Source: Limonium bicolor (lineage: Eukaryota > Streptophyta > Magnoliopsida > Caryophyllales > Plumbaginaceae). From it: a DNA stretch of 64,000 nt. Where the stretch lies: assembly GCA_023374045.1 (NCBI GenBank), contig CM041779.1, positions 295,874,167 to 295,938,166 of the forward strand. Reading direction: 5' to 3'. This document shows positions 37,345 to 50,560 of the stretch, one piece after another. The translations under genes and the position numbers were made by a program. Positions within the stretch are counted from its first letter, which is position 1; each line of letters begins with the position of its first letter. Below the pieces are notes generated by a model. That model had not been told where the DNA came from. It saw nothing but the letters and a program-made list of their open reading frames with translations, and searched no databases.

Positions 37345-40300
37345 TTGATTTTAGGTGAATAGTACCCAAAGATAACATTTAATTACTTAACTTAAACCAT
37401 GGTCAAATGTCATCCATTGACCAAGCCATCCATTGCCGCCCACTTAGCTGTCATCCTTACCCATTAGTAACATAAATATCTAGCCAATCTAATGAATCAC
37501 AATTTACTATTTCATAAAGTAACATTAAATGACATAAAAACGCAAAATTTGCTTTCTTACCTCATTACCTTCTTTCCCAGCCGACTCCAGCAGTCTCCAC
37601 TCTCTCTTTTACTCCTTCATTACCATAGGAAGTCACCAAGTTCAGAGAAGAACACCTTGCTACCTAGGTAAGCTTATTAAGCCATTTGATGTTCATTCTC
37701 TTCACTTTTCTTTCCTTTTTCCATGGAGCTAAGCATCAACCATTTCCATCCATGGTTCTAGGTTGTTTTGGAGGTTAAAAGGAGTGTGTTTCTCGGCTGT
37801 AACAAGGGAAGAAGGAGGAGAATTCTAATCTTGATCTTTTAAGGTAAAAATATGCTTTAAGCACTTATCTCTTCATTTCATTCATTTCCGGTTGGAAAGT
37901 TTGATTTCCTAGGCTTATAATCTTCTTCTTCACATGCTTATTCAGTTGGTATATCAAGAGCTTCAAGGAATAGCCAAATCCATGCCAAGAACACCATTTT
38001 TGGCATCTTAATCAAGGTGAAAATTAGCCATCTTCTAATTTGAGTTATACCGGTTTTAAGCCTTGGTTTAGTAGCTATTTTGATGCTCTTTTTGTTCTGT
38101 AAAAATAGGCAGAAGATCACCTTTGCTTGCCTTGGTATTCTAAGGTAAATTTTACCTTGAAAATATACATTAAACACTTCTAATGGTTAGCTCTTGTTTA
38201 GAGACTAATTATGCCTTAATTTCGGTTTGAAAACATGTAAATAAAGCTGTGGAAAATTTATTCCTAAGCAGCCGTGGCCAAACAAGGCCTAAACTTGGCA
38301 AAAATAAGGTATAATTCACTTAAACCTTCACTTGGTATATTAATATGTGTTTATACATGTATATATATATATATGATTGCCATGAGTGAACAAGGTATAA
38401 GAGGTCATATTTTGACCTTAGGTGGTTAAGGAATGATTTGGTAAATTATATAAGTAATTAATTAACATAATTGTCAAATTTAAGACATTATGTGGAAAAT
38501 TGGTAAATATGGAAAACTATATGGTGAGGCCGAGAGTTTAATGCATTTCTGGGCATTTATGTGTAATTTATTTTATAAGCTAATGTTTGTAATAAGGCCA
38601 TGTACTTTAGGCCATTTATTTATGTATTTATAAGGTTTTATTTAAGTTTAGGTAATAAATATATATTACCGCAAAGAATTAGGGGTTATACCATAATTAA
38701 ATTAAATTTGGGGGCTATATAATAATAAAGCCGAAAATTAGAGGTTTAAATGAGTTTAAATAAAAATTATAAGATTTTATAAAGTGTTGGGGTTAAATGG
38801 TAATTTCTGGAAAATATGGGTATAAACCGTAATATATGGGAATTAATGGTCAAGGCAATATTAAGGAGGTCAACCTTGACCATATGGTAGGCTTTGACCA
38901 AATTAGATAAGTTAAATAACTTATTTAAGGTTTAATAATAAGATAAAGTATTTGATTGAAACATTTTTATAACATATGGGGTAAATATGTTATTACCGAA
39001 AGTTAAGGGTGTAAAATGGTATTATAAGCACCCATGGGCTATTAGGAATTTTTAGGAATTTATTGGTATGATTTTGGAATTAAAATAAACTATATATGTA
39101 TAATATATAGTTATTATGTCATTATGACACTTTGGATAAATATATGTGGTGGAATAGCAAATACCGAAAGTATATGGGTTAGTAATAATAATTATAACCC
39201 ATTGGTGAAGTTTGGTGAATTTTAGAATAATATAAGAGTATTTAATAATATATGTGTATAAAATATAGTTTTAATGATATTATAAAACTATATGTTATAA
39301 AGTGGGTCACATTGTGATTATAGAAAGTTGGTGGGTTGAAAAATAATATAGACCATATATAGGGTTTGTTCGCAATTTAAAATAATGTATAACCATAGGT
39401 TATATTAATATTAAGGTTTAAAATGTTATAATATATGATATATATGACATAACATTACATATGTGGTCAAATTGTAAATTTGGAAAGTTAAAAGGGTTGG
39501 AAATTAATTTATAAACAGACATGGTCTGTTCGGTATTTTACAAATGTAAAACCATAGGTTATACCATTTTATAAGTTAAAAATGTTATATTATATGGTAT
39601 ATATAACATGGTATAAATTATGGGGTGATTTTGTAAATAAATAAAACTATGGGTTATGGAAAAGAATAAGCTTTAAATGTATATGCCTATGCGGCAATAT
39701 AAATAGTTTTGTATAAAAACTATAGGTTGTAAGTTAAAGGAAAATTAAAATATCATATTACATGATATTAGAATATGGTATAACATTACATAATGTTATG
39801 TGGTCAAAATAGAATTTAAATGAAATATAGTGCTGTACCGAAAATATTAAGGTTGGAAAATGAATTTTATACTATGGTCTACAACGTTATAAATGTTATA
39901 ACAATTATATGGTATTAATGGGATTTAAATGGAATTAATATAAGTAAGGATATTCACATTAAATAATGTGACAAACTATAAATAAATAAGATTTATAAAT
40001 AAAGGTTTATATTGAATAAACCTTAGGAGTTGTAATTATACAACATAAAATGTTACAAAATATTAGTATAATAATCTTAATATAAGTTGTATAATATAAT
40101 ACAGCTAATGGGAATAATCATCTAATATAAGATGATAAAATGTAACATATAATATAAGAGTTTTACAACTCATGAAACTTACCTATATTGGTAAATATAT
40201 ACATATGCGAGAATAATGTATATAAGGATGGATATATATTATGGTTGGAAACCATATATTATAATGGTGGAGATTATTACATGAATATAGTTTACAAACT

Positions 40301-42173
40301 ATAAGTTATAAGTTTTTGAATTCAAATATGGTTATTAAAAGATTAATGGATTATATAATACAATGTATTATAATGGATGGTGGAAAAATAATATTATATA
40401 ATGAATAATCATGCATGTATTCATGCAACAATAGGTTATATACCTAAGTTTGATGATGGACAAGATTAAAGAAATATAATGAATTAAACTCAACAGTCGA
40501 AACACTACGACCTACGAGTTTAGTAACAAAGCCGACTGGTTTAGAGAAACCCGTAACAATTAACTGTAGAAATTTGGGGATGAACTGTCGGGGTTACTTG
40601 TTATTCGGAAATACCGGATTTAGTTAGTCATGGAGACTGACTTATAGTTTTATTACAATCTAGATCGTACTTCAGACGATGGCGCTTGGCGAGCAAGTGG
40701 TCTACACTGCACATCCTTGGTCTAAGGTGTACGGTATGTAAAGGGGTTTGATCCGGGTTGTCCTGAGGAATTCCTTGGGCTCGGATTTGGTTGATATAAC
40801 TTGTGTGTTATGTGTGTGGATACGTGTATGTGATTATGTGTTACTGCATTGATTATTTATGCACGAGCGTCCTATGGGACTAACACTACGTCGACTATAG
40901 TTCGACTTATATAAACATACATATGTGTTTAATGTGATGACATGACGGTTACTTGATATAATACCCTTAGTATTAATATTAAGTATATGGTAACCTAAGT
41001 AAAACACTTAGGTACGAGTCACGACATTGTCGGTCTCTAGAGCATGGATCTCGAACATGAATATAACCTAGATTACTTCTAGGTATGCGTGAGTCCCATT
41101 GGGCAGGTAATTAATAAATTGTATTCTCCATAAAACTAAGAGCATATCTTAAACATTATGAGAGAGAGATGGTATGAGTTGAGGTGAGGAATCCCGGTAG
41201 TTTACAAACTACTTGGTTGCGCATTTGTGATCACTGAGGGGTACCCGATCGGGTTCCACTCTAGGTATGTACCCAACGAGCCCTATTTGGATCATGGGTC
41301 AGGTGGCTACGACCTTTATATGGACGCCTTACGAGGCAAAGCGAATAGTCAGGGGCCTCTGGACCTCTGGCGAAATGAGCACCTTTGGTGAGGTTATCGG
41401 GTTGTCCCAACATGACGCCCAACTGGTATTAATTAAACATGGTTTGGATGGATGGGGCCCTAAGGCCAAATTAAAATTAACTAAGGATGGTGTTCGCTAC
41501 GGCGTTTATACAGTACTATTATTTGATATGTTCAATTGTACAACTGATGTTTGTGATATTTAATGAATGTTTGGATTGGATGGATGGCTATGTATTGATG
41601 AATGTTTGGATTGGATGGATGGTTATGTATTTTAGCATGTTTGTACAGTATTAATTATAACTGTAAAATGGTAAAGCATGAAACCAATCTAATAATAAGA
41701 TGGTTAAAATGACTAAGTGACCAATAGGGTCCAGGTCCGGCATACTCAGCGTTTATCACTGAGACTACACTCATTGTGCAGGTTGTTGACTATCGCCGAA
41801 GCCAAAGTGCGGGATCAGGGTAGTTAGAGTTTATTTTAATTACCGCACATGGAGTTTATTTGTATAACAATGTTAGACTATGGATTGTATTATGGTACGG
41901 TTATGTATAATCGGGATTGGGTAGACGCTCACTTGTCGACGTTTATGGTTTATGAACTTAGTATGTTGTATAGGAGTTTTCTCGTTATCACAGCGGTTAG
42001 CAGTTTGTTTATGTTGGTAGTTGGATATAGTTATGCTTTGTTACTCGCATGGGCGAGTAATGGCAGGTGACATCCGAGTGAGTATTTGTGTTGTTATTTA
42101 TTCTTCCGCTGTAAGACATTTTATTTATTGCTACGTGAGAGATTATTACGTGTTTATAGAGATGGGTGTTACA
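37345..42173 (+). mobile_element. Left LTR of element E (4.8 kb, 5' truncated)
   Basis: It ends GATGGGTGTTACA with a primer site five bases on. Its start aligns with a point 581 bp inside the E right LTR (43803: TGATTTTGGGTGAATAGTACCC), so the first 0.58 kb was lost with the end of the transposase gene. It contains an AT-rich block of degenerate repeats (38360-40480). No GACCGACC array and no GC hairpin were seen. It continues to 42173 without genes; small frames at 41267-42218 are not supported. Confidence 0.8.
38360..40480 (+). repeat. AT-rich degenerate tandem region, roughly 170-bp period
   Basis: Recurring anchors such as ATAACATTACAT, GTGGTCAAATTGTAAAT, GGAAAGTTAAAAGGGTTGG and ACCATAGGTTATA reappear near 39113, 39283, 39450, 39610 and 39790. 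The copies are strongly diverged. It lies within the E LTR. Confidence 0.5.
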
Positions 42174-42177
42174 AAAG

Positions 42178-42203
42178 TGGTATCAGAGCGGAGTACCGCT
42201 CTG
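42178..42203 (+). other. Primer binding site and hairpin of element E
   Basis: TGGTATCAGAGC (42178-42189). CAGAGCGG (42184-42191) pairs with CCGCTCTG (42196-42203) around AGTA, an 8-bp perfect stem. Confidence 0.92.
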
Positions 42204-42405
42204 ATGACGAGACACTAGGTTAAGACAGTGAGCTTAGGACTTGGGAAATTACGGGAAACGTTTGTGAGGTACGAGACGACTCTTCTTAAAAAGTATTGTT
42301 TTTAGTAACGCAAATTGCGTGATATATTAGCCTTAAAGACAATTCAATATCCACTGGTTGTGTACGGTAAATTACCGAGTATTTATGCGACATTCTGTAC
42401 TACAG

Positions 42406-42612
42406 ATGTCTGGGGGAATAGAGGGCGTGGTACTGGTAGAGGTAGAGGCGGTGACCCCGTGATTCCAGGAGTTGCAGAGACGATTGTTGCCGTTCTCGCA
42501 CAACTTGGTATTCAAATTGGAGGAACACCAACCCACCCGCCACAGCCAAGGGAGACGAACTGGCTGAAGTCTGTTACCGAGACCCGACCACCTACATATT
42601 CAGGGGAGCCAA
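42406..42612 (+). pseudogene. gag: gag start of element E, truncated
   Basis: ATG directly after TACTACAG, then a one-base loss in a G run, then GRGTGRGRGGDP, a proline stretch and PRETNWLKSVTETRPPTYSGE, all matching the first 75 residues of G Gag. The rest of gag and all of pol are absent: after the hAT-like insertion the right LTR begins within ten bases. Confidence 0.8.
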
Positions 42613-43211
42613 TCGTCTGTCAAACGGGTTATCCGTTCGGGTTTTGGGTTAAATCTTTTTGGGTCAATATCCGTTCGGGTCATTAAACTTTCGGGTCATT
42701 TCGGGTTCGGGTCATTCGGGTTCGGGTCATTTCGGGTTCGGGTTGTAATAGTGTCAGATAGAATCGGGTTTCGGTTATTTCGGGTCATAGTTAATATTTT
42801 TTAAAAAATTATAATATAAATATATACCTAATTTCCATAAGAATGTACAACTTATAAATTATAGAACTTTCAATACAATGCCTATTCTGAATTTCATTCG
42901 GATATACTAAGTTTGAATCAAGTTTTTTGTCATATTTATTTGGGTCATTCAGGTTTAGGACAACTTATGGTCACTATTATTTTATGTTATTCGAGTTTGG
43001 CTAATTTTAATTACTATTATTTCGAGTCATTTCGGGTTCGGGTCGGTTTCGGGTTATAAATTTTTCGGGTCATTTCGGGTTTGGGTCATTTCGGGTTTTA
43101 CCCAATCGGGTTTCGGGTTTATTATATTTAAGCATTTTCGGGTTTCGGTCGGGTTTCGGGTTCGGATAAAACGGATGGGATTTCGGGTTGGGTCAAATTT
43201 TGAAAGCTCTA
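42613..43211 (+). mobile_element. Non-autonomous hAT-like element (599 bp) rich in TTCGGGT
   Basis: Flanked by an 8-bp duplication with one mismatch (GGAGCCAA 42605-42612, GGAGCCAT 43212-43219). The ends read TCGTCTGTCAAACGGG and, on the other strand, TAGAGCTTTCAAAATTT, imperfect versions of the plant hAT end TAGGGNTGTCAAA. Inside are many TTCGGGT/CATTTCGGG repeats on both sides of an AT-rich core. No coding capacity. Confidence 0.6.
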
Positions 43212-43221
43212 GGAGCCATAC

Positions 43222-45786
43222 TGAAATACCCCTAATTAAATTAAACAATTGATTAAACATTTAATCAATTAAATTAAGGCCTAAACATGCCTTAAAATCA
43301 ATCTAAAAACAACAGTGGTCAACATAAAGCAATTATTGGACCCTTTGACCATTTAGGGTAAATAAATACCCAAATGAACCCCTTAGGACCTAAAATTTTG
43401 TCCAAAGCATATTAACACATTAATGAATGTTATGAAGCTGTTGGATAACACTCCAACATAAAGAACCAGCATTAACATGCTTAAAAGTCAATTAGAGAAA
43501 AATGTGTTCAAAACAAGCTTTAAAGGTCATATGACCTCCGTTTGATTCCAAATCAAATTCCTAAGCTTAGTAATCATGTAATGGATGTAATTAATCAATT
43601 ACCAAAAACAAACAAGCTTAAAAACAAGCTTTAACACAAAATGTGCACTAAAACACCTTGAAGCATGTTTTTGTGTATAACTCCTAAATTATAGATTTTA
43701 TATCACTTTAAGGACCATATTACATTCTTTATAACCTTAATGTGTCACGATAGACTAATATCATAAAGTCTAAATCAAGTTTTTAAATAAAATAAAAATG
43801 GGTGATTTTGGGTGAATAGTACCCAAAATAACACCTAAATTCCTAAACTAAACTTTGGTCAATATTAATTATCTAGCCTTGACCTTTCATTGCCGTTTAG
43901 TCAGGGCTCCTTCCTTGGTATGTGGCCGGCTCCAAACAACTAACCATGACTCAACATGGTTGCTTTTATAAGTAAGTATAAGTAACCAATTATGTCATTA
44001 AGTAAACAATTCATATTTTCCCACCCATCTTTATCATCACCGCCTGCTTTGACAAGTTATTTTATACATATGCAGTCTCTGAGCACCTGTTAAAAAACAT
44101 GGCTACCCACACACATAATAAAAGTTCTGTGACATGTCTATATATAACATATATCCTGTAACAGCCCAGTCTTAACCCACATGTGAGATATTGTCCGCTT
44201 TGGGCCGCAGCCCGCACGGATTTGTTTCTGAGGGTGATGTACTCACACCACTCAAAACGCGTCTCACAAGGGGAGAGTATCCCCACACCTATAAGGTGTG
44301 GTTCGTGCGCTCTCCCGGTCGATGTGGGAGGTGACCCCTACACTGGGTATCACACTCTACCCCCCTTGGGAGCCCAGCGTCCCCGCTGGCACACCGACCT
44401 GGGCCTGGCTCTGATACCATATGTAACAGCCCAGTCTTAACCCACATGTGAGATATTGTCCGCTTTGGGCCGCAGCCCGCACGGATTTGTTTCTGAGGGT
44501 GATGTACTCACACCACTCAAAACACGTCTCACAAGGGGAGAGTATCCCCACACCTATAAGGTGTGGTTCGTGCGCTCTCCCGGTCGATGTGGGAGGTGAC
44601 CCCTACACTGGGTATCACATATCCCTTACCGTAACTACAACTTACTACTTTATAAAATAACAAACCAACTTCTTTTCCTTCCACCGTAACCCATCACTCT
44701 CTCCTGTTTAGGGAATCATTTCTTATCGGTTACCAAACTTAAAAGCCTGCCAAAGAGCCATCAAATATAGTATTTAAATATGAGCTCTATCACATGTCCA
44801 CTCATAGCAGATATCAAAGCAAATCAATGTGTTCCCACCTTGTCTCTTATCCCAGCCGAGGATGACCACTAGCACACTGTATTAAGTCTTCTCCTATCAG
44901 CTCAAATAACATAAAAAAAAATCTAACCATCACCCATCCTCACTTTACCGAAAAGTAACCTTATCGTTTGGACTCCTCTTCCTCATTTCTGTCCACCCAG
45001 CCGAGAGAAACAACCCAAACCTTTCCCTTCCCCGCCTCCATTAACGTGAGGAAGCACCCACCTGCCAAGAGTACTCACCTAGCGTAAGCAAGCTCCCCTA
45101 CAAATCGAAGGGTTTTTCACGGCTGGAAACAAGGAAGAAGAAAGGGGTGCTTAAATAGCCTTTTCTTTAAGGTGGAAGTGTGAACTAACACCAAGGTCTT
45201 CCTCTCTTTACTTACGGTTACTCCATTTGGTTTTTTTTTCTCCAGCTCATTTCCTTCTTTTCATTACCGATTTCTCTACCAGATTTCTCAAGCCTCTTTT
45301 TCTTGTTTTTCTGATGTATGTGTTCGGTGGATATACAACCCATGATGTGCTGTTGATATGGTGCTAATGAGCCTAGTGACCGTCATCTATACAAGGTAGA
45401 ATATAGTACCTTATCCCCTTGTTTTACCGGTTTATGATGCTAGTTTGAGTGGTGTATTTAACGCCTCTTTTTAACTCCAGTCTCAAGCGGAAATACCCAC
45501 CTAAGCCTACCACCATCAAGGTAAATAGACCAAGTTAAGCTTTGTTTAAATTAACTTTGATAGCCCTTGGTAATAAGGTGATTAATACACCTCTCTTTCC
45601 TTGCAAAATATTGGCATATATACGCTGGAACAAGAAGAAAATTTCTGCCCAAAGTGGGAAGAACAAACGTACGTGTATGGAGGTTGGCAAATTAAGCCGT
45701 GAGCTTGGAGTAGGCTTGGCTAAGTTATGTACTTGTTAAGCAAGTGAGTATACTAAACTAGCATATTATAAAGTTTTCATATCATT

Positions 45787-45825
<39 letters not shown>

Positions 45826-45901
45826 TATTAGCCATGAGTAAGAGATGGTATAAATGATTAAATTATGTGTTAAAATATTATACATTATGTGGCTAGATTG
45901 T
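43222..45901 (+). mobile_element. Right LTR of element E, left part
   Basis: It starts TGAAATACCCCTAATT and aligns with the left E LTR from 43803. A TRIM sits in it at 44157-44619. It is cut at 45902 by the minus-strand LTR F. A TA microsatellite is at 45788-45817. No polypurine tract precedes it, because the interior deletion reaches its edge. Confidence 0.8.
44157..44619 (-). mobile_element. TRIM (miniature LTR retrotransposon), complete, 463 bp
   Basis: Two 198-bp LTRs (44157-44354 and 44422-44619), starting TGTAACAGCCCAG and ending GGGTATCACA, apparently differ at one base (44258 G, 44522 A). Target duplication TATCC (44152-44156, 44620-44624). The 67-bp interior has, on the minus strand, a primer site TGGTATCAGAGCCAGG and a polypurine tract AAGGGGGGTAGAG. 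It has no coding capacity, so it must use proteins from other elements. Near-identical LTRs imply a recent insertion. Confidence 0.93.
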
Positions 45902-48900
45902 TGTAACACCCCTACCGTTAATACTGTCATTACCGTCTAATCTTCTCGTACTCCCAGATTCACGCAGCGGTACATACTTACATACGGTGGGTGATACAAT
46001 GCCGTTAGTCACCCACGTGACTAACAAAGCTACTACTACTACATACAGCATCGGTCTGATGGACCGGAATTCCGAGTACTACACATCTACAATACATACT
46101 CCTCTTACCAAGGAAATACTACAATGCTCCATTCAACACTTTGCTCCTTTTCATTCCATCCAATACAATATACATAACCGAGTTTACTAAGTTCCGAATA
46201 CAAATACAATACTCCCTCCAAGTTCATATATACTCATCAAGAGTCTACAACTACCCATTCCTCACAACTACATACAAGGCTCCAAGCCTTTTATGATTCT
46301 CTACTAACTACAGTTCATTCTAGCTATCCAAGTATAGTCGCCGGTCTCTTACCGTGATCATGTCTGCTTCCGGTACCTGCACACTAAAAACGTTCCCCCT
46401 AGGGGGTCAGCTTACACTGAATATGTAACCGCATACCCCGAGTACTAGTGAGGGTACGCCGACCACTTGGTCGAATACATGCAGTTCATTTTATTCATAC
46501 ATACATGCATACATGCCTTCATACATAATACTATAATACTTTACACAAGGAATACATACATACACTTCAATACAAACAAGGTAAACCATACAAGTCAATA
46601 GATACATACTTACCTTTTCCAAAATCCACAATACACAATACATGTACAATACATACGCAATACATACACAATACACCATACTTGTTAGCTCATTTTTGTC
46701 CACCCGGGCTAATCGGGTGGAGATTACTCTTTTACTCGTTACACCATACTTACGCATACATACTCATACTTTACTTACTTCTTACTCTTACTCATGTTAA
46801 GTCGTCGTGACCTCCGGCCCGGGGACTACCCTGTCCCACCACCGGGATTTACTTGGTTCACCAATCCAGGATGCTACCCATTTAAGGGGTTTGGGCCGTG
46901 GACCAGTTTAAGAACCAGGAATCGGATCCAACCTCTTGTGTCTCCTCATCCTCACGTGTGGCTGAAACTATTTCGGACTTCTACTCATTCCAATTTATCC
47001 CTTACTTAAGTTAGGAGTTAGGTAGTTAGGAATTAGTAGAAGTCATTCATTCAAGCCACATACACAAATACATTGCTTATATACACATCCACACAAAATA
47101 CAATACAATATACAAGTACACTACGAGATACAATACACTTCATCATCATTCATATATTTCATGAATTATACAAACTATTGTTCAAGACAAATATCAAGAA
47201 CAACGTAAACAAGAACAAGTAAGTGCAATATAGTCCGATTCATGCATTTATCTTATTAGGTGATCAAATAAGCATACAAATCGGGGTAACCAGATTAGGA
47301 TACAGGGCATGAAGAAATCATACCTTTTTACCGGAATTTACTTTACTGGGTGCTCCCTTGTTCCTTTGGTTCCCTCTTGTTCCTTGGTTCTTACCCGTGA
47401 ACCAATGACTACATGTCAAATGGTTCAATTAATACTAAGCATTACAATACACACATTACTACTATTCCCGTACTTACCCCGTTGTCCCGTTGTTTCGGTT
47501 TAACTTAATGTTCATATACTTACTACTCTCTTACTTAATTCCCCAACTTGTTTATACTTTTAATGACCCCTAAACATCATTAATTAAGTACTAATTGTCT
47601 CATACTAACATTACCATTCATTACCTTTCCTTAAAACTCATTTAATAAGCTTAGAATCCATTTTTGGTGTTGGTCCGGGACCTTGTCCCTATCCTTAGTC
47701 TCGGACCAACCTTGGTCATAAGTCTCGAATGGTTTTTGCAAGTGGTCCGGGTCCTTACACATAAGGTAAGTCCCGGACCAGTTACCTTGCAACTCTCGAA
47801 CGAATTTGTATTATGGTCCGGGTCCATGTACCCTAGTCAAGTCCCGGACCATCTGTTTGGTATTCTTTCGGACGGTTTTTATGGGGTGGTCCGGGTCCTC
47901 GTATGGGACCTAAGTCCCGGACCACCCAATTCCTCTACTCTCGGCATGTTTTGACATACTGGTTCGGGACTTAGCCCTGGACTTAAGTCCCGGACCCTGC
48001 TACCATTTTGACAGTTTTGACATTTTCAAAATCTGTTACATTCCATACTTTGCCTAATTAATTCCCCATTGTTCCTACACTTAATCCCACATATTTAAGC
48101 ACCTTATTAGACACTTAAACATGCTCAAATCCATTACTAATTCATTACTCCTTCTCATACCAATTCACACATATATTTTCTACATTTTCATTCCAGCACT
48201 TACATTATTTCTCCAAGTGGTGTTTGCTACAGATTTTGGTTCCTACCACCTCCATACATAACTCATCTCCTAATGTCATTTCCAAGGCCTACAATGCATT
48301 ATCTTGCCTCTTCTAGTTCAACACCCGTTTTACCAAATCTTGCACACCAATTTTTTTCCTAGTTTCTACAATACACTTCTACACTTCTTGCTACAGATTT
48401 TTCACTCTTTTACTCTCATACTACAACTACCAATCCATGGTTACTACACATCTCTACTAACCCCAATACACACCTTGGTTCTCCCATTCACCAAGTCATC
48501 CATTAACGCACAATTCCTACTAAAATTTTGCCATAGTTCACCTACTTTTCTTACTTATCCACACATATCATTTCTCATCAAATTCATCCCTATTCTAGCC
48601 AAACCACAAGGGTTCTACCAGCACACATTCAAAATCTTAGTACACCAATACTTCCTCAATCCACAATACTAATGCACATACACAATATACTTGGCTCAAA
48701 GGCCTACAATTCATATACTAGTTCACAGATACCCAAAATTCCAACACTACAATACCAATACAACCTTTTGGGTTCTTTAAATTAGTTTACCCATTCCCAT
48801 TACTCTAATGCATTTAAATTTAGCATTCAAGAAAGAGCTCTTACCTTAAGCTCTTATTTCCTCTTTTCTTTTCCACTTCTTCTCCTCTCTTTCTTGTACA

Positions 48901-49604
48901 ATTCGGTCACATGGGGAATGGAGTTGCCAAACTCCATTCCCATCACCCAAAGCACACAAGACAAGTATAATTAGCTTACTAACCCTTTAATTAATGCTAG
49001 TTCATAGAGATGTTTAAAGCAAATTTTCTAGGGTTTACCTTTGGGGTGTTTTAGGAGGGGTTTTAGCCCTTAATTCAAGAAGGAGAATCCACCACCATTG
49101 CAAGGTGAAATTTGTGCTCAAAAGAGAGAGAGAAAACAAGGCATTACAATGGGCAAAATCGGTTACCAAAGGGAGATGAAGAAAATGTGAGTTTTTCATG
49201 TAGATTTTTACCTTAATGGAGAGAGGAGACTCCAAGCTACCCATTGATGCTATTTTCTCTTTGAATGGGGAAAACCCATGGAGATGAACTTCCTCATTTT
49301 TAGATTTTGAAAAGAGAGAAGTGTAGAGAATGATGAGGGGATTACAAATATGTAATTATTTTTGTGATTGGAGCTCAAATGGAAGTAGAGCATGGAGAAG
49401 AAGGGAGAGTTGCCATTGTTGTTGTTGGGGGAGCTCAAAATCGCCAGCCCCTTTGGGAGAAAGAGAGAGAAATCGGTGAGGAGGGAAGAAGAAGGATAAG
49501 AGAGAGATGAGTGAGTGAGAGAGTATGTAAGGTACTTTTACCTTTTTCACTTTATTTGCTTTTTGACTCTTTATTTATCTAGCTAGTAGGTGAGTGTGTG
49601 AGGG
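45902..49604 (-). mobile_element. LTR F, B family, minus strand, split by element G
   Basis: On the plus strand it begins TGTAACACCCCTACCG, the reverse complement of a B-type LTR end. The continuation lies at 63656-64000, which is the reverse complement of the B LTR start region. It holds a five-unit stem-loop array (47671-47995) and the GC hairpin with acceptor (46379-46411). The element it belongs to extends beyond the window. No genes are seen in it; frames such as 48304-48672 are unsupported. Confidence 0.88.
47671..47995 (-). repeat. Stem-loop array of LTR F, five units
   Basis: About 70-bp units with arms TGGTCCGGG and CCCGGACCA (for example 47743-47751 with 47772-47780). The stem sequence differs from GACCGACC but pairing is kept. 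Confidence 0.8.
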
Positions 49605-50560
49605 TGAAATACCCCAAACCTAGTTATGTTGTCAAAACACCTAAATATGGTGTAATAAGACTAAAAAGAGTCTTAGAAACCTTAGTAAATAAAATTAAAC
49701 TAAAGAAAACACAAAATGTGCTTTAAAGTCAATAAGAGCCAAAATGTGCTCTAAGCTTGGGATAAACTTGGTTAAGACCTAATGAGCTTACCAAGACCTC
49801 ATTTATACACTAATGAACATATTAAACCAATTACCAAAGAAAACCAAGCTTGAAAACAGGTTTAAACACAAAATGTGCTTTAAGGAGTCTTAAAGCACGT
49901 TTTTGAAAAATTGTCTTGTAAATGAGTTTTGAATGGCTAAATGTCCATCATTACTCTTAAATATATATGTGTACTATATAGTATCACATTTGGGTGGCTA
50001 TATTAATGGGAAATCAAAAATTTCACTTCTAAGTGCCTTGTTTAGGTGAATAGTGCTTTTTATAAGCTAGTTTATAACATATGTTGTATTAAGTAATTAA
50101 ATTGACAAACAAAGACTAAAACACCCTCACACTAATAAAGGGGGCCGGTTTTCTAAGTGTGTGACTCACCACTCTTTAGTTGATAAAATAAGTAAGTAAA
50201 GAAAACTAAGTAAACTTACTTTTTACTTTATAAGCATAAATATCTTCTTAAAAGCAAATCCTATCTCATTCTCATTTCTTTCCTTCATTCCCACGGTTTG
50301 CAAACACCATCTTCTACCTCTCTTCTTTGCTCTCTCTCGGTAATACCACTACCACCATTAGAACTCCCACTTTGATCTCTTGTTAAATCTTGCTCACTTG
50401 TCCAAATCAAAAACAAAGACCACCAATCTCTTCCTCTCATCAAGCTCCTCATTCCTATCTTCTCAAAACTCCAAGAGCCCCATTTCGGTGCCAAGGTGTT
50501 CCACCATTGAAGGAGCTTGAGCTTGTCTTTTGACATATTGTTGATCTCCTTTGCTTCTAG

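Noticed and set aside
41267..42218. Small plus-strand frames (60-98 codons) before the E primer site
   Set aside because: They are in the LTR end, lack any family resemblance and overlap each other in different frames.
46491..46757. Cysteine/tyrosine-rich 88-codon minus-strand frame
   Set aside because: Made of CATACATA-type simple sequence inside LTR F.
48304..48672. 122-codon plus-strand frame rich in F, H, P and T
   Set aside because: It lies inside LTR F and reads AT/CT-rich LTR DNA on the antisense strand; no domain.
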